This document shows, piece after piece, positions 44,031-54,545 of a stretch of DNA of 64,000 nucleotides (position 1 is the stretch's first letter; every line of letters starts with the position of its first letter). The stretch spans positions 1-64,000 of the forward strand of contig SSFF01000001.1 in the NCBI GenBank assembly GCA_008015235.1, read 5' to 3'. Under the pieces are notes generated by a model, which saw only the letters and a program-made list of their open reading frames with translations, had not been told where the DNA came from and searched no databases. This DNA comes from Rhodoferax sp. (GTDB lineage Bacteria; Pseudomonadota; Gammaproteobacteria; Burkholderiales; Burkholderiaceae_C). A program made the translations under genes and the position numbers.

Positions 44031-45068
44031 ATGACCTTTCGCCCGCACCATCGGATGGCACATTCACTCAGCTACCGGGCACCGGCCTGGATGCCTGGCG
44101 GCCACATGCAGACCATCTGGCCGGCCTTGTTTTCGAAGGCGGGCGACAAAGAAGCGCTTCGTTTTGAACGCCAGCGTCTGAGTGCCCCCGATGGCGACTT
44201 TGTGGATGCCGACTGGCTCCGTGCCCAAGATGCCGCAGCAGCAGCGGGGAGTCGTCCACTGCTACTGCTCTTTCATGGGCTCGAAGGCAGCTCGCGGAGC
44301 CACTACGCATTGGCCTTTGCCCGCTATGCGCAGCAGCGGCATTGGGACTACGTGGTGCCGCATTTCCGCGGCTGCAGTGGTGAGCTTAATCGGGCGCCGC
44401 GAGCCTACCATTCGGGCGATTTCGAGGAAGTGGGTTGGATACTGTCGCAGTTGACGCAAGGACATGCCGGGCCGGTCTATGCCGTGGGCGTGTCGCTGGG
44501 GGGCAACGCATTGCTGCGCTGGAGCCAGGAAGCCGGTGAAGGCGCCGCAGGCAATGTGGCCGCCGTGGTTGCCATCAGTGCACCACTGGACCTGGCAGTG
44601 AGCGGTGCCCAGATCGACAAGGGACTCAATCGACAGATCTACGTGCGCAATTTCCTGTCCACCATGCAACCCCGGGCACGGCAAAAGCACGCCCAGTACC
44701 CAGGCCTTTTTGATATGCAGGCAGTTAGCCGGGCGCGAAGCCTGTACGAGTTTGATGACGCATTCACGGCACCCTTGCATGGGTTTCGAAATGCCAGTGA
44801 CTACTACAGTCGGGCCTCCAGCCTGCCAGCGATGCACCGCATCCGCATACCTGCACTGGTCATCAACGCCCTCAACGACCCGTTTGTACCGCCAGCCGCC
44901 TTGCCCCGCCCAACGCAAGTGCCAGCGCATGTGCAACTATTTCAGCCCATGACCGGGGGGCATGTCGGCTTTGCTGCGGGTCGGATACCCGGGCACGTGC
45001 ATGCCCTGCCAGAAATGGTGGGCCATTGGTTGGCCCCATCGGAAGGGATAGGACGGCAGCATGGATGA
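44031..45068 (+). CDS. Alpha/beta hydrolase, YheT-like
   Basis: A 345-residue hydrolase: APAWMPGGHMQTIWPAL is the YheT-family start, LLLLFHGLEGSSRSHYAL the oxyanion region, and VGVSLGGNALLRW the nucleophile elbow with the catalytic serine; the Asp is in NALNDPFVPP and the His in TGGHVGF. Substrate is probably a hydrophobic ester. The start at 44031 is uncertain; ATG 44055 is also possible. It overlaps the next gene by 8 bases, so both are likely translated together. Confidence 0.88.
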   Translation: MTFRPHHRMAHSLSYRAPAWMPGGHMQTIWPALFSKAGDKEALRFERQRLSAPDGDFVDADWLRAQDAAAAAGSRPLLLLFHGLEGSSRSHYALAFARYAQQRHWDYVVPHFRGCSGELNRAPRAYHSGDFEEVGWILSQLTQGHAGPVYAVGVSLGGNALLRWSQEAGEGAAGNVAAVVAISAPLDLAVSGAQIDKGLNRQIYVRNFLSTMQPRARQKHAQYPGLFDMQAVSRARSLYEFDDAFTAPLHGFRNASDYYSRASSLPAMHRIRIPALVINALNDPFVPPAALPRPTQVPAHVQLFQPMTGGHVGFAAGRIPGHVHALPEMVGHWLAPSEGIGRQHG

Positions 45069-45615
45069 CATTGTCAAGCAGGCCATGGCCAAATGGCCCA
45101 ACGTGCCGGCCTGCTATGGCTGGCTGGGCTTGGATGCGCGCGGGAATTGGTACATGCGCGACGAGCGTGCGCAACGCAGCGGTAGTTTCGCCAGCGGGCA
45201 GCCCGGGGCCAAAGGGGCCGAGCTCAAGCATGACAAGCTGCGCGCCTTCATTGAGCGCAACTACGCGTGCGACGAGCGTGGATGCTGGTATTTTCAGAAT
45301 GGCCCGCAGCGGGTGTTTGTTGAATTGGAGCAGACCCCTTGGATTTGGCGCCTGCAGCCTGATGGAAAGATCCGCAGCCACAGCGGCATGGAGGCACAAG
45401 CAAACGCCGTCCTGGTCGATGAGCAGGGGCACCTTTACCTGCACACGGAATCTGGCTTAGGCATGGTCCACGCGCAGGACATGTGGGATGCCAGCGAACG
45501 GATAGAGAAAGAGAACTGGATCTTGGTGCCGGTTCAGCAGTCGGAGCTACCGATGCAGTACGGATTTGTGCGCAGCCCAGAGGCACTCAGCACCGCCGAC
45601 GTCGGCCAAGCATAA
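45061..45615 (+). CDS. Conserved hypothetical protein overlapping the hydrolase gene
   Basis: A 184-residue soluble protein: MDDIVKQAMAKWPNVPACYGWLGLDARGNWYMRDE and, later, CWYFQNGPQRVFVELEQTPWIWRL. The pattern looks like a beta-rich domain (often annotated DUF2946 in this family, from memory, not certain). Its tail overlaps the terminator of the convergent cytochrome gene. I know no function. Confidence 0.8.
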   Translation: MDDIVKQAMAKWPNVPACYGWLGLDARGNWYMRDERAQRSGSFASGQPGAKGAELKHDKLRAFIERNYACDERGCWYFQNGPQRVFVELEQTPWIWRLQPDGKIRSHSGMEAQANAVLVDEQGHLYLHTESGLGMVHAQDMWDASERIEKENWILVPVQQSELPMQYGFVRSPEALSTADVGQA

Positions 45616-45642
45616 AAAAAGCCAAGTGCCAGGGCACTTGGC
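45614..45642 (-). terminator. Terminator of the cytochrome c gene (minus strand)
   Basis: On the minus strand GCCAAGTGCC and GGCACTTGGC form a stem (45642-45621) followed by seven T residues. It lies 25 nt past the cytochrome stop and overlaps the stop codon of the convergent gene. Confidence 0.85.
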
Positions 45643-45666
45643 TCGCAGTGACAGAAATGTGTTGAA

Positions 45667-46170
45667 TTACTTGGCCGGTGCCTTGGGTTCAGGGAACTTG
45701 CCGCCAGCAGCATTGGCCATGTACACCAAGGCACGGGCCACTTCAAAGTCGCTTGCAGCGCCACCACCTTGCGGACCCATGTTTCCTTTGCCCTTCAAAG
45801 CCGAATTCAACAAGGCATCAAAGCCACTGGCCAAACGCGGGCCCCAGGCAGCCGCATCGCCAAACTTGGGGGAACCAGCAGCGCCAGTGGCATGGCATGC
45901 GCCGCATTGGGCCTGGAAGACCTGTTCGCCAGTGCGAGGTTCCTTATTGGCCTCGGCAAATGCAATCGTGCCCACCTTCTGAATGCGTGCGGCAACGGCA
46001 TCTTCGGCCATAGAGGCCGTTGGCACCGAGTTACCGCCACCCAGGAAAATGGAGACCAGAACGCCTACAACGACCAAAGGAAGAATGAAGGAACCCAAAA
46101 CCGAACGCAGCAACTCCAGCGGAGGGCGGCTGGTGGCATGGGAGTCTGTCGAGTGGTCAGAATGGCTCAT
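45667..46170 (-). CDS. Membrane-anchored cytochrome c (c5-like)
   Basis: A 167-residue protein: a cytoplasmic N-terminus (SHSDHSTDSHATSRPP), a membrane anchor (LLRSVLGSFILPLVVVGVLVSIFLG), and a periplasmic single-haem domain with CGACH and the later axial Met near GPQGGGAASDFEV (KGNMGPQGG). It resembles the cytochrome c5 family that carries electrons to terminal oxidases. No partner oxidase gene is adjacent. Confidence 0.9.
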   Translation of the reverse strand: MSHSDHSTDSHATSRPPLELLRSVLGSFILPLVVVGVLVSIFLGGGNSVPTASMAEDAVAARIQKVGTIAFAEANKEPRTGEQVFQAQCGACHATGAAGSPKFGDAAAWGPRLASGFDALLNSALKGKGNMGPQGGGAASDFEVARALVYMANAAGGKFPEPKAPAK

Positions 46171-46343
46171 GGTAGTGTGAATGGGGGGCTGAATGGAAAG
46201 CGGAAATTATATCGGGCGCCTCAAATTTCTCAGGACGTACAGCAATTGGTACAGCACAAGCCACGTGAATTCGACCGCACCCCAGGCTAATGCCGCGGGA
46301 TGCGTATGCGATAATCCAAAAGTGGTGCAACACCACCTACCGT

Positions 46344-46419
46344 GCGGCTGTAGCTCAGTGGATAGAGTATTGGCCTCCGAAGCCAAGGGTCGTGGGTTCG
46401 ATCCCCGCCAGCCGCACCA
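46344..46419 (+). tRNA. tRNA-Arg (anticodon CCG)
   Basis: A 76-nt cloverleaf. The 5' arm GCGGCTG (46344-46350) pairs with CAGCCGC before ACCA (the CCA end is encoded). The D-arm is GCTCAGTGGATAGAGT, the anticodon stem TTGGC-GCCAA holds the loop CTCCGAA with anticodon CCG, and the T-arm is GGGTTCGATCCCC. It reads CGG arginine codons. No integrase gene is nearby. Confidence 0.97.
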
Positions 46420-46530
46420 AATCATGTCTGCATGCTACACAATCGGTAGCGTCACAAAGTCTAAACTGACAGGATTCGCGCGCGTGCTGTCCACACGCGT
46501 GGAGAACTCCTATGCAGACGATTCTTCGTG

Positions 46531-47349
46531 TCAGCAACGTTTCGCGAAAGCCAGGCAGGCATCCAGCAGGGCGCCCAATACGGGTTGCACCTGGTGCGCG
46601 CGATCTGGCAAATAGCCAAAAGGCATGGACTCCTGCATGTAGCTGCACTGGGTCATCTCCAGCTGCACGGCATGCACTCCTCTATCAGGTTGGCCGTAAT
46701 GGCGGGTGATGTGCCCGCCCTTGAAGCGACCATTGAGCACCGCGCTGTAGCCCGTGGCTGCTTGGGCGATGCTCAGCAGTTGCTGGGCCAGGGCCGGGTC
46801 GCAGCTGGCACCGTCGGCGGTGCCCAGGTTCAGGTCGGGCAGCTTGCCGTCAAAGAAGCGCGGCACCACCGAACGGATGGAGTGTGCATCCCACAGCACG
46901 GCCACGCCGTGTGCAGCGCGAATGCGTGCCAGCTCGGACGCTAGCTGGTCGTGGTAGGGGCACCAGATGGCTTCTCGCCGCGCGGAGATCTCGGCCTCCA
47001 GCGGCTCCTGCCCCGCCAGGTACAGCGGCGTGTTGGTGAAGGTGTCGAGTGGGCACAGGCCAGTGACGCTCTGGCCCGGGTACAGGCTGGCGCCGTCCGG
47101 CGGCCGGTTCAGGTCGATCACGTAGCGCGAATGCGTGGCCTGCAGGATGGAGGCACCCATCTCCTTGGCAAAGGCGTAGAGGATGGGCAGGTGCCAGTCG
47201 GTGTCGTGCACCTCGCGGCCCTCGGCGGTCAGGCGCTGGGCGATGGCCGGTGGCACATGGGTGCCCACGTGGGGCATGGAAATCAGCAGCGGTGCCGTGC
47301 CCTGGTGAAAGACGAAGGGCGGCAAGGTGGTTTCAAACAGCGGGGTCAT
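46531..47349 (-). CDS. hutG: N-formylglutamate deformylase
   Basis: A 272-residue enzyme of the HutG type: APLLISMPHVGTHVPP (metal ligands), HDTDWHLPILY, YVIDLNRPPDG, and GVAVLWDAHSIRSVVP. It hydrolyses N-formylglutamate to glutamate and formate. It is the last gene of the hut operon and overlaps hutF by 4 bases. Confidence 0.95.
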   Translation of the reverse strand: MTPLFETTLPPFVFHQGTAPLLISMPHVGTHVPPAIAQRLTAEGREVHDTDWHLPILYAFAKEMGASILQATHSRYVIDLNRPPDGASLYPGQSVTGLCPLDTFTNTPLYLAGQEPLEAEISARREAIWCPYHDQLASELARIRAAHGVAVLWDAHSIRSVVPRFFDGKLPDLNLGTADGASCDPALAQQLLSIAQAATGYSAVLNGRFKGGHITRHYGQPDRGVHAVQLEMTQCSYMQESMPFGYLPDRAHQVQPVLGALLDACLAFAKRC

Positions 47350-48731
47350 GCGTTCTCCAGCAATTGCTCGCGCGCCGCTACAAAATTCGTAGCTGCCTGC
47401 GCAATAAATTCGCGGGCCAGGGTCGAATTTCGTTCACAACCTTGGGCCCATACCCGGCCCATGGCCGAAGTGCGGTGGCTGGCGAACACATGGGCAGACA
47501 GCATCTCTGGCGCGCTCAAGCCCGCCAGCGCCAGGTGCTGGGCGTCCAGCTCCACAAGGTCGGCTTGTTGGCCCACCGCCAGACCGCCCACGGCGCGACC
47601 ACTGGCTTGGGCACCGCCTGGCACGGCCTGCAGCGTCATGGCGGTGGCGACTTGTGTGTGCGTTGTGCTTGCCAGCACATTGCGCTGGCGGCGCTGCAGG
47701 CGCTGGCCATATTCCAGCAGCAGCAGCTCTTCGGCGGCATTGACCGTGGCATGGCTGTCGGAGCCGATGCCCCAGGCACCGTCGTGCGAAAGCCACGCCG
47801 GCATGTCAAAGATGCCGTCGCCCAGATTCGCCTCGGTGCTGGGGCAGATGCCGGCCACGGCACCGCTGGTGGCTGCCAGCCGGTACTCGGCTGCAGTCAT
47901 GTGGGTGGCATGGACCAGGCACCAGCGTTGGTCGACCGGTGCGTGGTCCAGTAGCCACTCCACCGGGCGCTGGCCGCTCCAGGCCAGGCAGGTATCGACC
48001 TCGCCGGTCTGTTCGGCAATGTGGATGTGCACCGGTGCCGTGGCGTCGATGGCATCGAGCCCGGCCAGCACCTCGCGCAAGGCATCGGGCGGTACGGCGC
48101 GCAACGAGTGCGGTGCCAGTCCCAGGCGCGCACCCTGCGCATCACACAGGGGCTTCAGGCGTTCCAGCAGACGCAGCATGTTGTCGGTGCTGCGGATGAA
48201 ACGGCGCTGGCCGTCATTGGGTGGCGTGGCGCCGAAGCCGCTGGTCTGGTACAGCACCGGCAGCAACGTCAGGCCGATGCCGGTTTTCTGGGCGGCGCGC
48301 AGCAGGCACTGGGCCAGCGTGGCGTCGTCGGCGTAGGGCGTGCCGTCCTCGGCATGGTGCACGTAGTGGAACTCGCAGACGCTGGTGTAGCCGGCCTGCA
48401 GCATTTCCAGGTAGAGCCAGGTGGCGATGGCTTCCAACTGTTCGGGCGTGATGCGGTTGGCAAAGCGGTACATCAGCGTGCGCCAGCTCCAGAAACTGTC
48501 CTGCGCCTCGCCACGGTATTCGGTGAGTCCGGCAAAGGCGCGCTGGAAGGCGTGGGAGTGCAGGTTGGGCAGGCCGGGGATGACCGGGCCGTGGGCCTGG
48601 GGCGTGCTGCTGTCGGGCGCGCTGTCGGCTTGCACCTGGGTCAGGCGGCCCGAGCCGTCCCATTGCAGCCGCACATTGCGGGCCCAACCGGTGGGCAGCA
48701 GGGCATCTTGGGCGAAAAGCGCGTGGGTCAT
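47346..48731 (-). CDS. hutF: Formimidoylglutamate deiminase
   Basis: A 461-residue amidohydrolase: VIPGLPNLHSHAFQRAFAGL (metal-binding HxH), VHIHIAEQTGEVD, LVHATHMTAAE, and GIGSDSHATVNA. It converts formimidoylglutamate to N-formylglutamate and ammonia, the first of the two steps shared with HutG. Its C-terminal codons (EFIAQAATNFVAAREQLL) are partly encoded by a copy of the 41-nt repeat. It overlaps hutG by 4 bases. Confidence 0.95.
   Translation of the reverse strand: MTHALFAQDALLPTGWARNVRLQWDGSGRLTQVQADSAPDSSTPQAHGPVIPGLPNLHSHAFQRAFAGLTEYRGEAQDSFWSWRTLMYRFANRITPEQLEAIATWLYLEMLQAGYTSVCEFHYVHHAEDGTPYADDATLAQCLLRAAQKTGIGLTLLPVLYQTSGFGATPPNDGQRRFIRSTDNMLRLLERLKPLCDAQGARLGLAPHSLRAVPPDALREVLAGLDAIDATAPVHIHIAEQTGEVDTCLAWSGQRPVEWLLDHAPVDQRWCLVHATHMTAAEYRLAATSGAVAGICPSTEANLGDGIFDMPAWLSHDGAWGIGSDSHATVNAAEELLLLEYGQRLQRRQRNVLASTTHTQVATAMTLQAVPGGAQASGRAVGGLAVGQQADLVELDAQHLALAGLSAPEMLSAHVFASHRTSAMGRVWAQGCERNSTLAREFIAQAATNFVAAREQLLENA
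47377..47417 (-). repeat. 41-nt dispersed palindromic element, copy 7 (inside hutF)
   Basis: Core GCTACAAAATTCGTAGC (47377-47393), 17-nt spacer TGCCTGCGCAATAAATT, then CGCGGGC. It is read in frame as the extreme C-terminus of HutF. The arms are GCTAC and GTAGC, a compensatory variant of the usual GCTAT and ATAGC. Confidence 0.82.
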
Positions 48732-48743
48732 GGAGTCGATTTT

Positions 48744-50030
48744 TCAGGTTTGGGGAAACACTTTGCCCTGGCGCACCACGGTGTGCACGGGGGCACTGCC
48801 AAACCAGTAGGTCAGCTCGGCCGCCTCCTGCACCTTCCAGAGCACAAAGTTGGCGGGCCGCCCCACGGCCAGAATGCCGTGGCTGTCCTGCAGGCCCAGG
48901 GCGGCGGCGGCGTGGCGGGTGATGCCATCCAAGGCTTCGGGCACGGTCAGGCGGAACAGGGTGCAGGCCATGTTGGCCATCAGCAGCAGGCTCAAGGCAG
49001 GCGAAGTGCCGGGGTTGTGGTCGGTGCTCACCGCCATCGGTATCCCGGCCGCGCGCAGGGCAGCGATGGGCGGCAGGTGGGTGTCGCGCAGAGTGTAGTA
49101 GGCGCCGGGCAGCAGCACGGCCACGGTGCCCGAAGCTTTCATGGCGGCGATGCCTTCGGCAGAGAGATGTTCGATGTGGTCGCAAGACAGCGCCCCAAAA
49201 CGCGCCGCCAAGGCCGAACCGCCCATGTCGGACAACTGCTCGGCATGCAGCTTCACTGGCAAGCCCAGCGCCTGGGCGGCCTGGAACACCTGCTCGGTCT
49301 CCTTCAGCGAGAAGCCGATGCGTTCGCAGAACACGTCCACCGCGTCCACCAGGCCCTCGGCCGCCAGTGCGGGCAGCATCTCCTTGCAGACCACGTCGAT
49401 GTAGTCCTGGCTGCGGCCGGCGTATTCCGGTGGCAAGGCGTGGGCGCCGAGGAAGGTGGTGCGTACCGTCACGCCGAAGGCTTCGCCCAGGCGCCGCGCT
49501 ACGCGCAACTGCTTGCGCTCGTGTTCCAACGCCAGGCCGTAGCCGGACTTGATCTCGATGGCGCAGACGCCTTCGTTCAGCAAGGCTTGCAGGCGCGGTG
49601 CGGCCAGCGCAAAGAGTGTGTCTTCGTCGGCCGCGCGCGTGGCGCGTACGCTGGAGACGATGCCGCCCCCGGCCTTCGCCACTTCTTCGTAGCTAGCACC
49701 GGCCAGGCGCATGGCAAATTCGTTGGCCCGCTGCCCGCCGTACACCAGGTGCGTGTGGCAGTCCACCAGTCCCGGGCCCAGCAGCGTGTTTTCAGCGTCG
49801 TGCTGCGCCAGCGTGCGGTAGGTGGCAGGCAGGTCTGCGGCAGGGCCGACCCAGGAGATCATGTCCTGCTCCACCACCAGCGTTGCTTCGCCGTCGAGGC
49901 TGCTTCCGTCCGCCAGCGCACCGGGCATCAGGCGCACGTTGTGCCAGACGCCGTCGGCGTTTGCTGCGTTCGCTATGGAATCCATAGCTGAATGCTCAAT
50001 ATCCATGAGAGCTGAAGGCACATTTAGCAT
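48744..50030 (-). CDS. hutI: Imidazolonepropionase
   Basis: A 428-residue amidohydrolase: [23 protein letters not shown] (zinc HxH), [29 protein letters not shown], and [10 protein letters not shown]. It opens imidazolonepropionate to formimidoylglutamate. ATG 50030 is preferred because AGGAATAAC precedes it; the first residues ([27 protein letters not shown]) are longer than typical HutI and contain a copy of the 41-nt repeat. Confidence 0.95.
   Translation of the reverse strand: MLNVPSALMDIEHSAMDSIANAANADGVWHNVRLMPGALADGSSLDGEATLVVEQDMISWVGPAADLPATYRTLAQHDAENTLLGPGLVDCHTHLVYGGQRANEFAMRLAGASYEEVAKAGGGIVSSVRATRAADEDTLFALAAPRLQALLNEGVCAIEIKSGYGLALEHERKQLRVARRLGEAFGVTVRTTFLGAHALPPEYAGRSQDYIDVVCKEMLPALAAEGLVDAVDVFCERIGFSLKETEQVFQAAQALGLPVKLHAEQLSDMGGSALAARFGALSCDHIEHLSAEGIAAMKASGTVAVLLPGAYYTLRDTHLPPIAALRAAGIPMAVSTDHNPGTSPALSLLLMANMACTLFRLTVPEALDGITRHAAAALGLQDSHGILAVGRPANFVLWKVQEAAELTYWFGSAPVHTVVRQGKVFPQT
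49972..50012 (-). repeat. 41-nt dispersed palindromic element, copy 8 (inside hutI)
   Basis: Core GCTATGGAATCCATAGC (49972-49988; arms pair over 8 bp), 17-nt spacer, then TGAGAGC. It lies in the N-terminal coding region of hutI, upstream of the conserved part. It may have been captured as an N-terminal extension. Confidence 0.78.
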
Positions 50031-50031
50031 G

Positions 50032-50615
50032 TTATTCCTGTCCTGCGGGGCGGATGGCGACGGCCAGCAACCGGGCCTGTGCCGTGCGCGGCTGCAGCTG
50101 CCAGGCTTCGAACGGCTCCGCCCACCATACGCCGTGACCGGCGGGGACGTCCAGTGTTTCTTGGAGGCTGGACAACTGCCAGCCGCCTTCCAATACCAGC
50201 AGCACCCCGCCCATGGCGGAAGGGAGCGTGGCCGTCCTGTGGTGCACGGCCACGTCGGCGCTGACCACGCCACGGCGTGTCATGACGTTGAAATCGGTGG
50301 ATTCACCGCCGAGCAGTGTGCAGTCCACCGCCAGGTCACCTGCAAAGGCAAAGGGCTGGGCCGGGGTATCGAGCCGGTGGTCGAAGTGGCCGGGCGCACG
50401 CAGCTGCACCCCGTCGCCATCGAGCAGCGCAATGCTGCGGTCGATGCCGGGAAACACCGAGAACGGCCCGCTCTGCACAATGCTGGCAATGCTCACGCGC
50501 CAGTCGAAGCGGTCCATGCCCGCACCGGGCGGCTGGCACACCACCTCGCGCGTGCTGCCACCGCCGTTTTTCCACGGCATGCGGGGAAGGTCGGCGATGG
50601 CAAAACGTTGCATCA

Positions 50616-50616
<1 letters not shown>
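50032..50616 (-). CDS. hutD: HutD-family protein
   Basis: A 194-residue cupin-like protein with the family pattern [35 protein letters not shown] and [17 protein letters not shown]. HutD is tied to histidine use in several bacteria but is not an enzyme of the path; it has been proposed to limit hut expression. It sits between hutU and hutI. ATG 50616 overlaps the hutU stop (TGATG); a GTG one codon upstream is also possible. Confidence 0.9.
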
Positions 50617-52313
<1,697 letters not shown>

Positions 52314-52351
52314 GGTAGTGTCTCGCGGTAGGCTGTCGATAGCTTGCTAAG

Positions 52352-52363
52352 TTGTATATACAA
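52352..52363. promoter_or_regulatory. HutC-type operator of the hut operon
   Basis: TTGTATATACAA is a perfect 12-bp palindrome of the form bound by GntR-family HutC repressors. It begins about 12 nt downstream of the -10 of the hut promoter, a position that would block transcription. Urocanate normally releases HutC. Confidence 0.75.
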
Positions 52364-52375
52364 ATCGTTGAGCGT

Positions 52376-52404
52376 AATGTATTCCAGCTTTTTTGCGCTG
52401 TCAA
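52376..52404 (-). promoter_or_regulatory. Sigma-70 promoter of the hut operon
   Basis: On the minus strand a consensus -35 TTGACA (52404-52399) and a -10 TACATT (52381-52376) are separated by 17 bp. The predicted start is about 52369, just before the HutC-type palindrome. Confidence 0.75.
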
Positions 52405-52432
52405 CCGGTGGAGATTTACGAGGTATCGGACA

Positions 52433-52843
52433 ATGCCTGCCATGCCCAATGCACAGCAAAGCCCCTATGAAGCCCTGGGCGGCGCCGACGGCGTGCGCCG
52501 CCTGGTGGACCGCTTCTACGCCCTGATGGACGAAATGCCCGAAGCCCATGGCGTGCGCCGGCTGCATCCAGAGAGCCTGGATGACAGCGCCTTGAAGCTG
52601 TACGAATTCCTGTCCGGCTGGCTCGGGGGCCCGTCGCTCTACATTGAAAAACGCGGCCACCCGCGGCTGCGTGCGCGCCACCTGCCCTTCACCATCGGCG
52701 CCCAGGAACGGGACGAGTGGATGCTGTGCATGCGACAGGGACTGGCCGAACAGGTGGCCGACACCGCATTGCGGGCCGGGCTGGAGCAGGTGTTCCAGCA
52801 GATGGCCGACCACATGGTCAACGCCGAGGGCCCGGCGCAGTAA
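52433..52843 (+). CDS. Group 2 truncated haemoglobin
   Basis: A 136-residue globin: SPYEALGGADGVRRLVDRFYALMDEMPEA is the start of the 2/2 globin fold; FLSGWLGGPSLYIEKRGHPRLRARHLPF contains the proximal histidine and the Trp/Tyr pattern of group 2. These proteins bind O2 or NO. ATG 52433 is chosen; ATG 52442 is also possible. It diverges from hutU. Confidence 0.9.
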   Translation: MPAMPNAQQSPYEALGGADGVRRLVDRFYALMDEMPEAHGVRRLHPESLDDSALKLYEFLSGWLGGPSLYIEKRGHPRLRARHLPFTIGAQERDEWMLCMRQGLAEQVADTALRAGLEQVFQQMADHMVNAEGPAQ

Positions 52844-52844
52844 A

Positions 52845-53702
52845 TCAGTGGTGGTGGCGCGCGGTGAGCGTGCTGCCCACCGCTGCGGCAATGGTGCAGG
52901 CAATGGCCAGCCACTGCTGGCCATTGAGATTTTCATTGAGCACCAGCATGCCCATGAGCGCGGCCACGGCCGGCTCCAGGCTGGTCATGATCCCGAACAC
53001 CCCCTGAGGCAAACGTTTCAGCGCCACCATTTCAAGTGAAATGGGGATGGCGCTCGACACCAGAGCCACGCCCAATGCAAACAGCATAATCGAGGGCGAG
53101 AACAGGGCTGCACCGGCATGTGCCAGACCGAAAGGCAGCACCGCCAGCGCTGCCGCACTGAGGCCCAGCGCCACCGACTGACCGGTAGGCAGGTGCCCGA
53201 CGCGCTTGCCATGCACGATATACAGCGCCCAGCTCACTGCAGCGGCCAATGCATAGCCCACGCCCACCGGGTCAAGCGCGCCCGGGGCGGCGTTCCAGGG
53301 CAAGATCAGCGCAAGGCCAAGGATGGCCAGCCCGAGCCAGACAAAGTCCACCGGACGGCGCGAACTCCACATGGCCACCGCCAGCGGCCCGGCAAACTCG
53401 ATGGCCACTGCCAGCCCGAAGGGGATGGTGCGGATGGCCATGTAGAACAGCAGGTTCATGAAGCCCAGCGCCATGCCGTAGCGGGCAATGGACCATGCAT
53501 CCTGGCGCCGCAGCGTATAGCGCCAGGGCCGGAAAAACAGCAACATGAGCAGGGCAGAAAAGCCCACGCGCAAGGCCGTGGTGCCTTGCGCACCGATCAA
53601 AGGGAACAGTTGTTTGGCAAACGAGGTGCCCAGGCCGAGTGCGATCACGGAACCGATCACGGCCAGCAGTGGCACCAGCGGTGCCCATCGGGAATTGGTC
53701 AT
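52845..53702 (-). CDS. rhtA: Threonine/homoserine exporter, RhtA type
   Basis: A 285-residue EamA-family membrane protein with ten hydrophobic segments. It resembles E. coli RhtA throughout: SLAKSLFPLVGA-like SFAKQLFPLIGAQGTTALR, VALEFTGPLAVA-like VAIEFAGPLAVAMWSSRRPVDFVW, and the C-terminal SLEPAVAALMGM. The His-rich tail (ARHHH) is a minor oddity. It is convergent with the globin gene. Confidence 0.88.
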   Translation of the reverse strand: MTNSRWAPLVPLLAVIGSVIALGLGTSFAKQLFPLIGAQGTTALRVGFSALLMLLFFRPWRYTLRRQDAWSIARYGMALGFMNLLFYMAIRTIPFGLAVAIEFAGPLAVAMWSSRRPVDFVWLGLAILGLALILPWNAAPGALDPVGVGYALAAAVSWALYIVHGKRVGHLPTGQSVALGLSAAALAVLPFGLAHAGAALFSPSIMLFALGVALVSSAIPISLEMVALKRLPQGVFGIMTSLEPAVAALMGMLVLNENLNGQQWLAIACTIAAAVGSTLTARHHH

Positions 53703-53841
53703 GTTGCACCGATTGTCGGCGATGACCGCGCAGCTTCACAGTGCCAGTGGCTCTGACCACGCGACTGCCAGCGCACCCGCCAGGCAGCGCCAGCATGGTT
53801 AGACTTGGGGCCTTCGCTGCATCCCGTGGCATGTGCAAGGC

Positions 53842-53882
53842 GCTATGTAATTAATAGCTAATTTAGCAATATTCATGCGGGC
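53842..53882 (-). repeat. 41-nt dispersed palindromic element, copy 9
   Basis: Core GCTATGTAATTAATAGC (53842-53858), 17-nt spacer, then TGCGGGC (53876-53882), with CTACAG-like bases beyond. It lies in the 223-nt gap between rhtA and the RidA gene, about 43 nt before the RidA start. The rest of that gap shows no gene. Confidence 0.88.
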
Positions 53883-53925
53883 TACAGTCATACTTCATAT
53901 GTAAAACCTGCTTAAAGGAGTTCCC

Positions 53926-54384
53926 ATGAGCGTGTACGACAAACTGTCCCAGATGGGCATCACACTGCCCCCCGTGGCTGTCCCCGCCGCCGCCTACGTG
54001 CCATTCGTGCAGACCGGCAACCTGGTGTTCCTGTCGGGCCACATCGCCAAGAAGGACGGCAAGCCCTGGGTTGGCCAGTTGGGCAAGAACCTGCAGACCG
54101 AAGAGGGCAAGGCGGCCGCACGCGCCATCGCCATCGACCTGATGGGCACCCTGCACGCCGCCGTGGGTGACCTCAACCGCGTCAAGCGCATCGTCAAGCT
54201 GATGTCGTTGGTGAATTCCACCGGCGACTTCACCGAGCAGCACCTGGTAACCAACGGCTGCAGCGAACTGTTCGGCGAAGTGTTCGGTCCCCAAGTAGGC
54301 GCCCACGCGCGCAGCGCTTTTGGCGTGGCCCAGATTCCGCTGGGTGCTTGCGTCGAGATCGAACTGATCGCCGAATTGGCCTGA
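53926..54384 (+). CDS. RidA-family protein
   Basis: A 152-residue RidA/YjgF-type protein: YVPFVQTGNLVFLSGHIAKKDGKPW at the start, and SAFGVAQIPLGACVEIELIAEL at the end. The usual catalytic Arg (as in archetypal RidA) is not in its normal context (VNGCSELFGEVFG), so it belongs to another subgroup. RidA proteins remove reactive enamines. AAAGGAG 6 nt before the ATG fixes the start. Confidence 0.88.
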   Translation: MSVYDKLSQMGITLPPVAVPAAAYVPFVQTGNLVFLSGHIAKKDGKPWVGQLGKNLQTEEGKAAARAIAIDLMGTLHAAVGDLNRVKRIVKLMSLVNSTGDFTEQHLVTNGCSELFGEVFGPQVGAHARSAFGVAQIPLGACVEIELIAELA

Positions 54385-54425
54385 TTCGCTGGCCGAGGCC
54401 GTAGCGCCTGCACGCTGCCACAGGC

Positions 54426-54456
54426 AAGAGACCCAAGACAGATCAAGGTCTCTTTG
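54426..54456 (+). terminator. Possible terminator after the RidA gene
   Basis: AAGAGACC (54426-54433) pairs with GGTCTCTT (54447-54454), loop 13 nt, followed by TTG only. The T run is short, so strength is uncertain. Confidence 0.45.
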
Positions 54457-54545
54457 CTACACTGATTTGCATTCAAAAAAATGGTGCCCTAGCGCAGACT
54501 CTGCGGGAGGAGACGCCAAGCTCAAGTGGCCGACGAGGAGAACAC

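Noticed and set aside
46481..46499. Hairpin CGCGTG...CACGCG after hutG as a terminator
   Set aside because: No T run on either strand; kept only as a weak stem.
46344..46530. tRNA-Arg 3' end as a phage or island attachment site
   Set aside because: No integrase, no repeated tRNA tail and no island-like genes are adjacent.
54475..54545. Leader before the chemoreceptor gene as a riboswitch
   Set aside because: Small stems are present, but the sequence did not match c-di-GMP, guanidine or glycine classes that I could check by eye.
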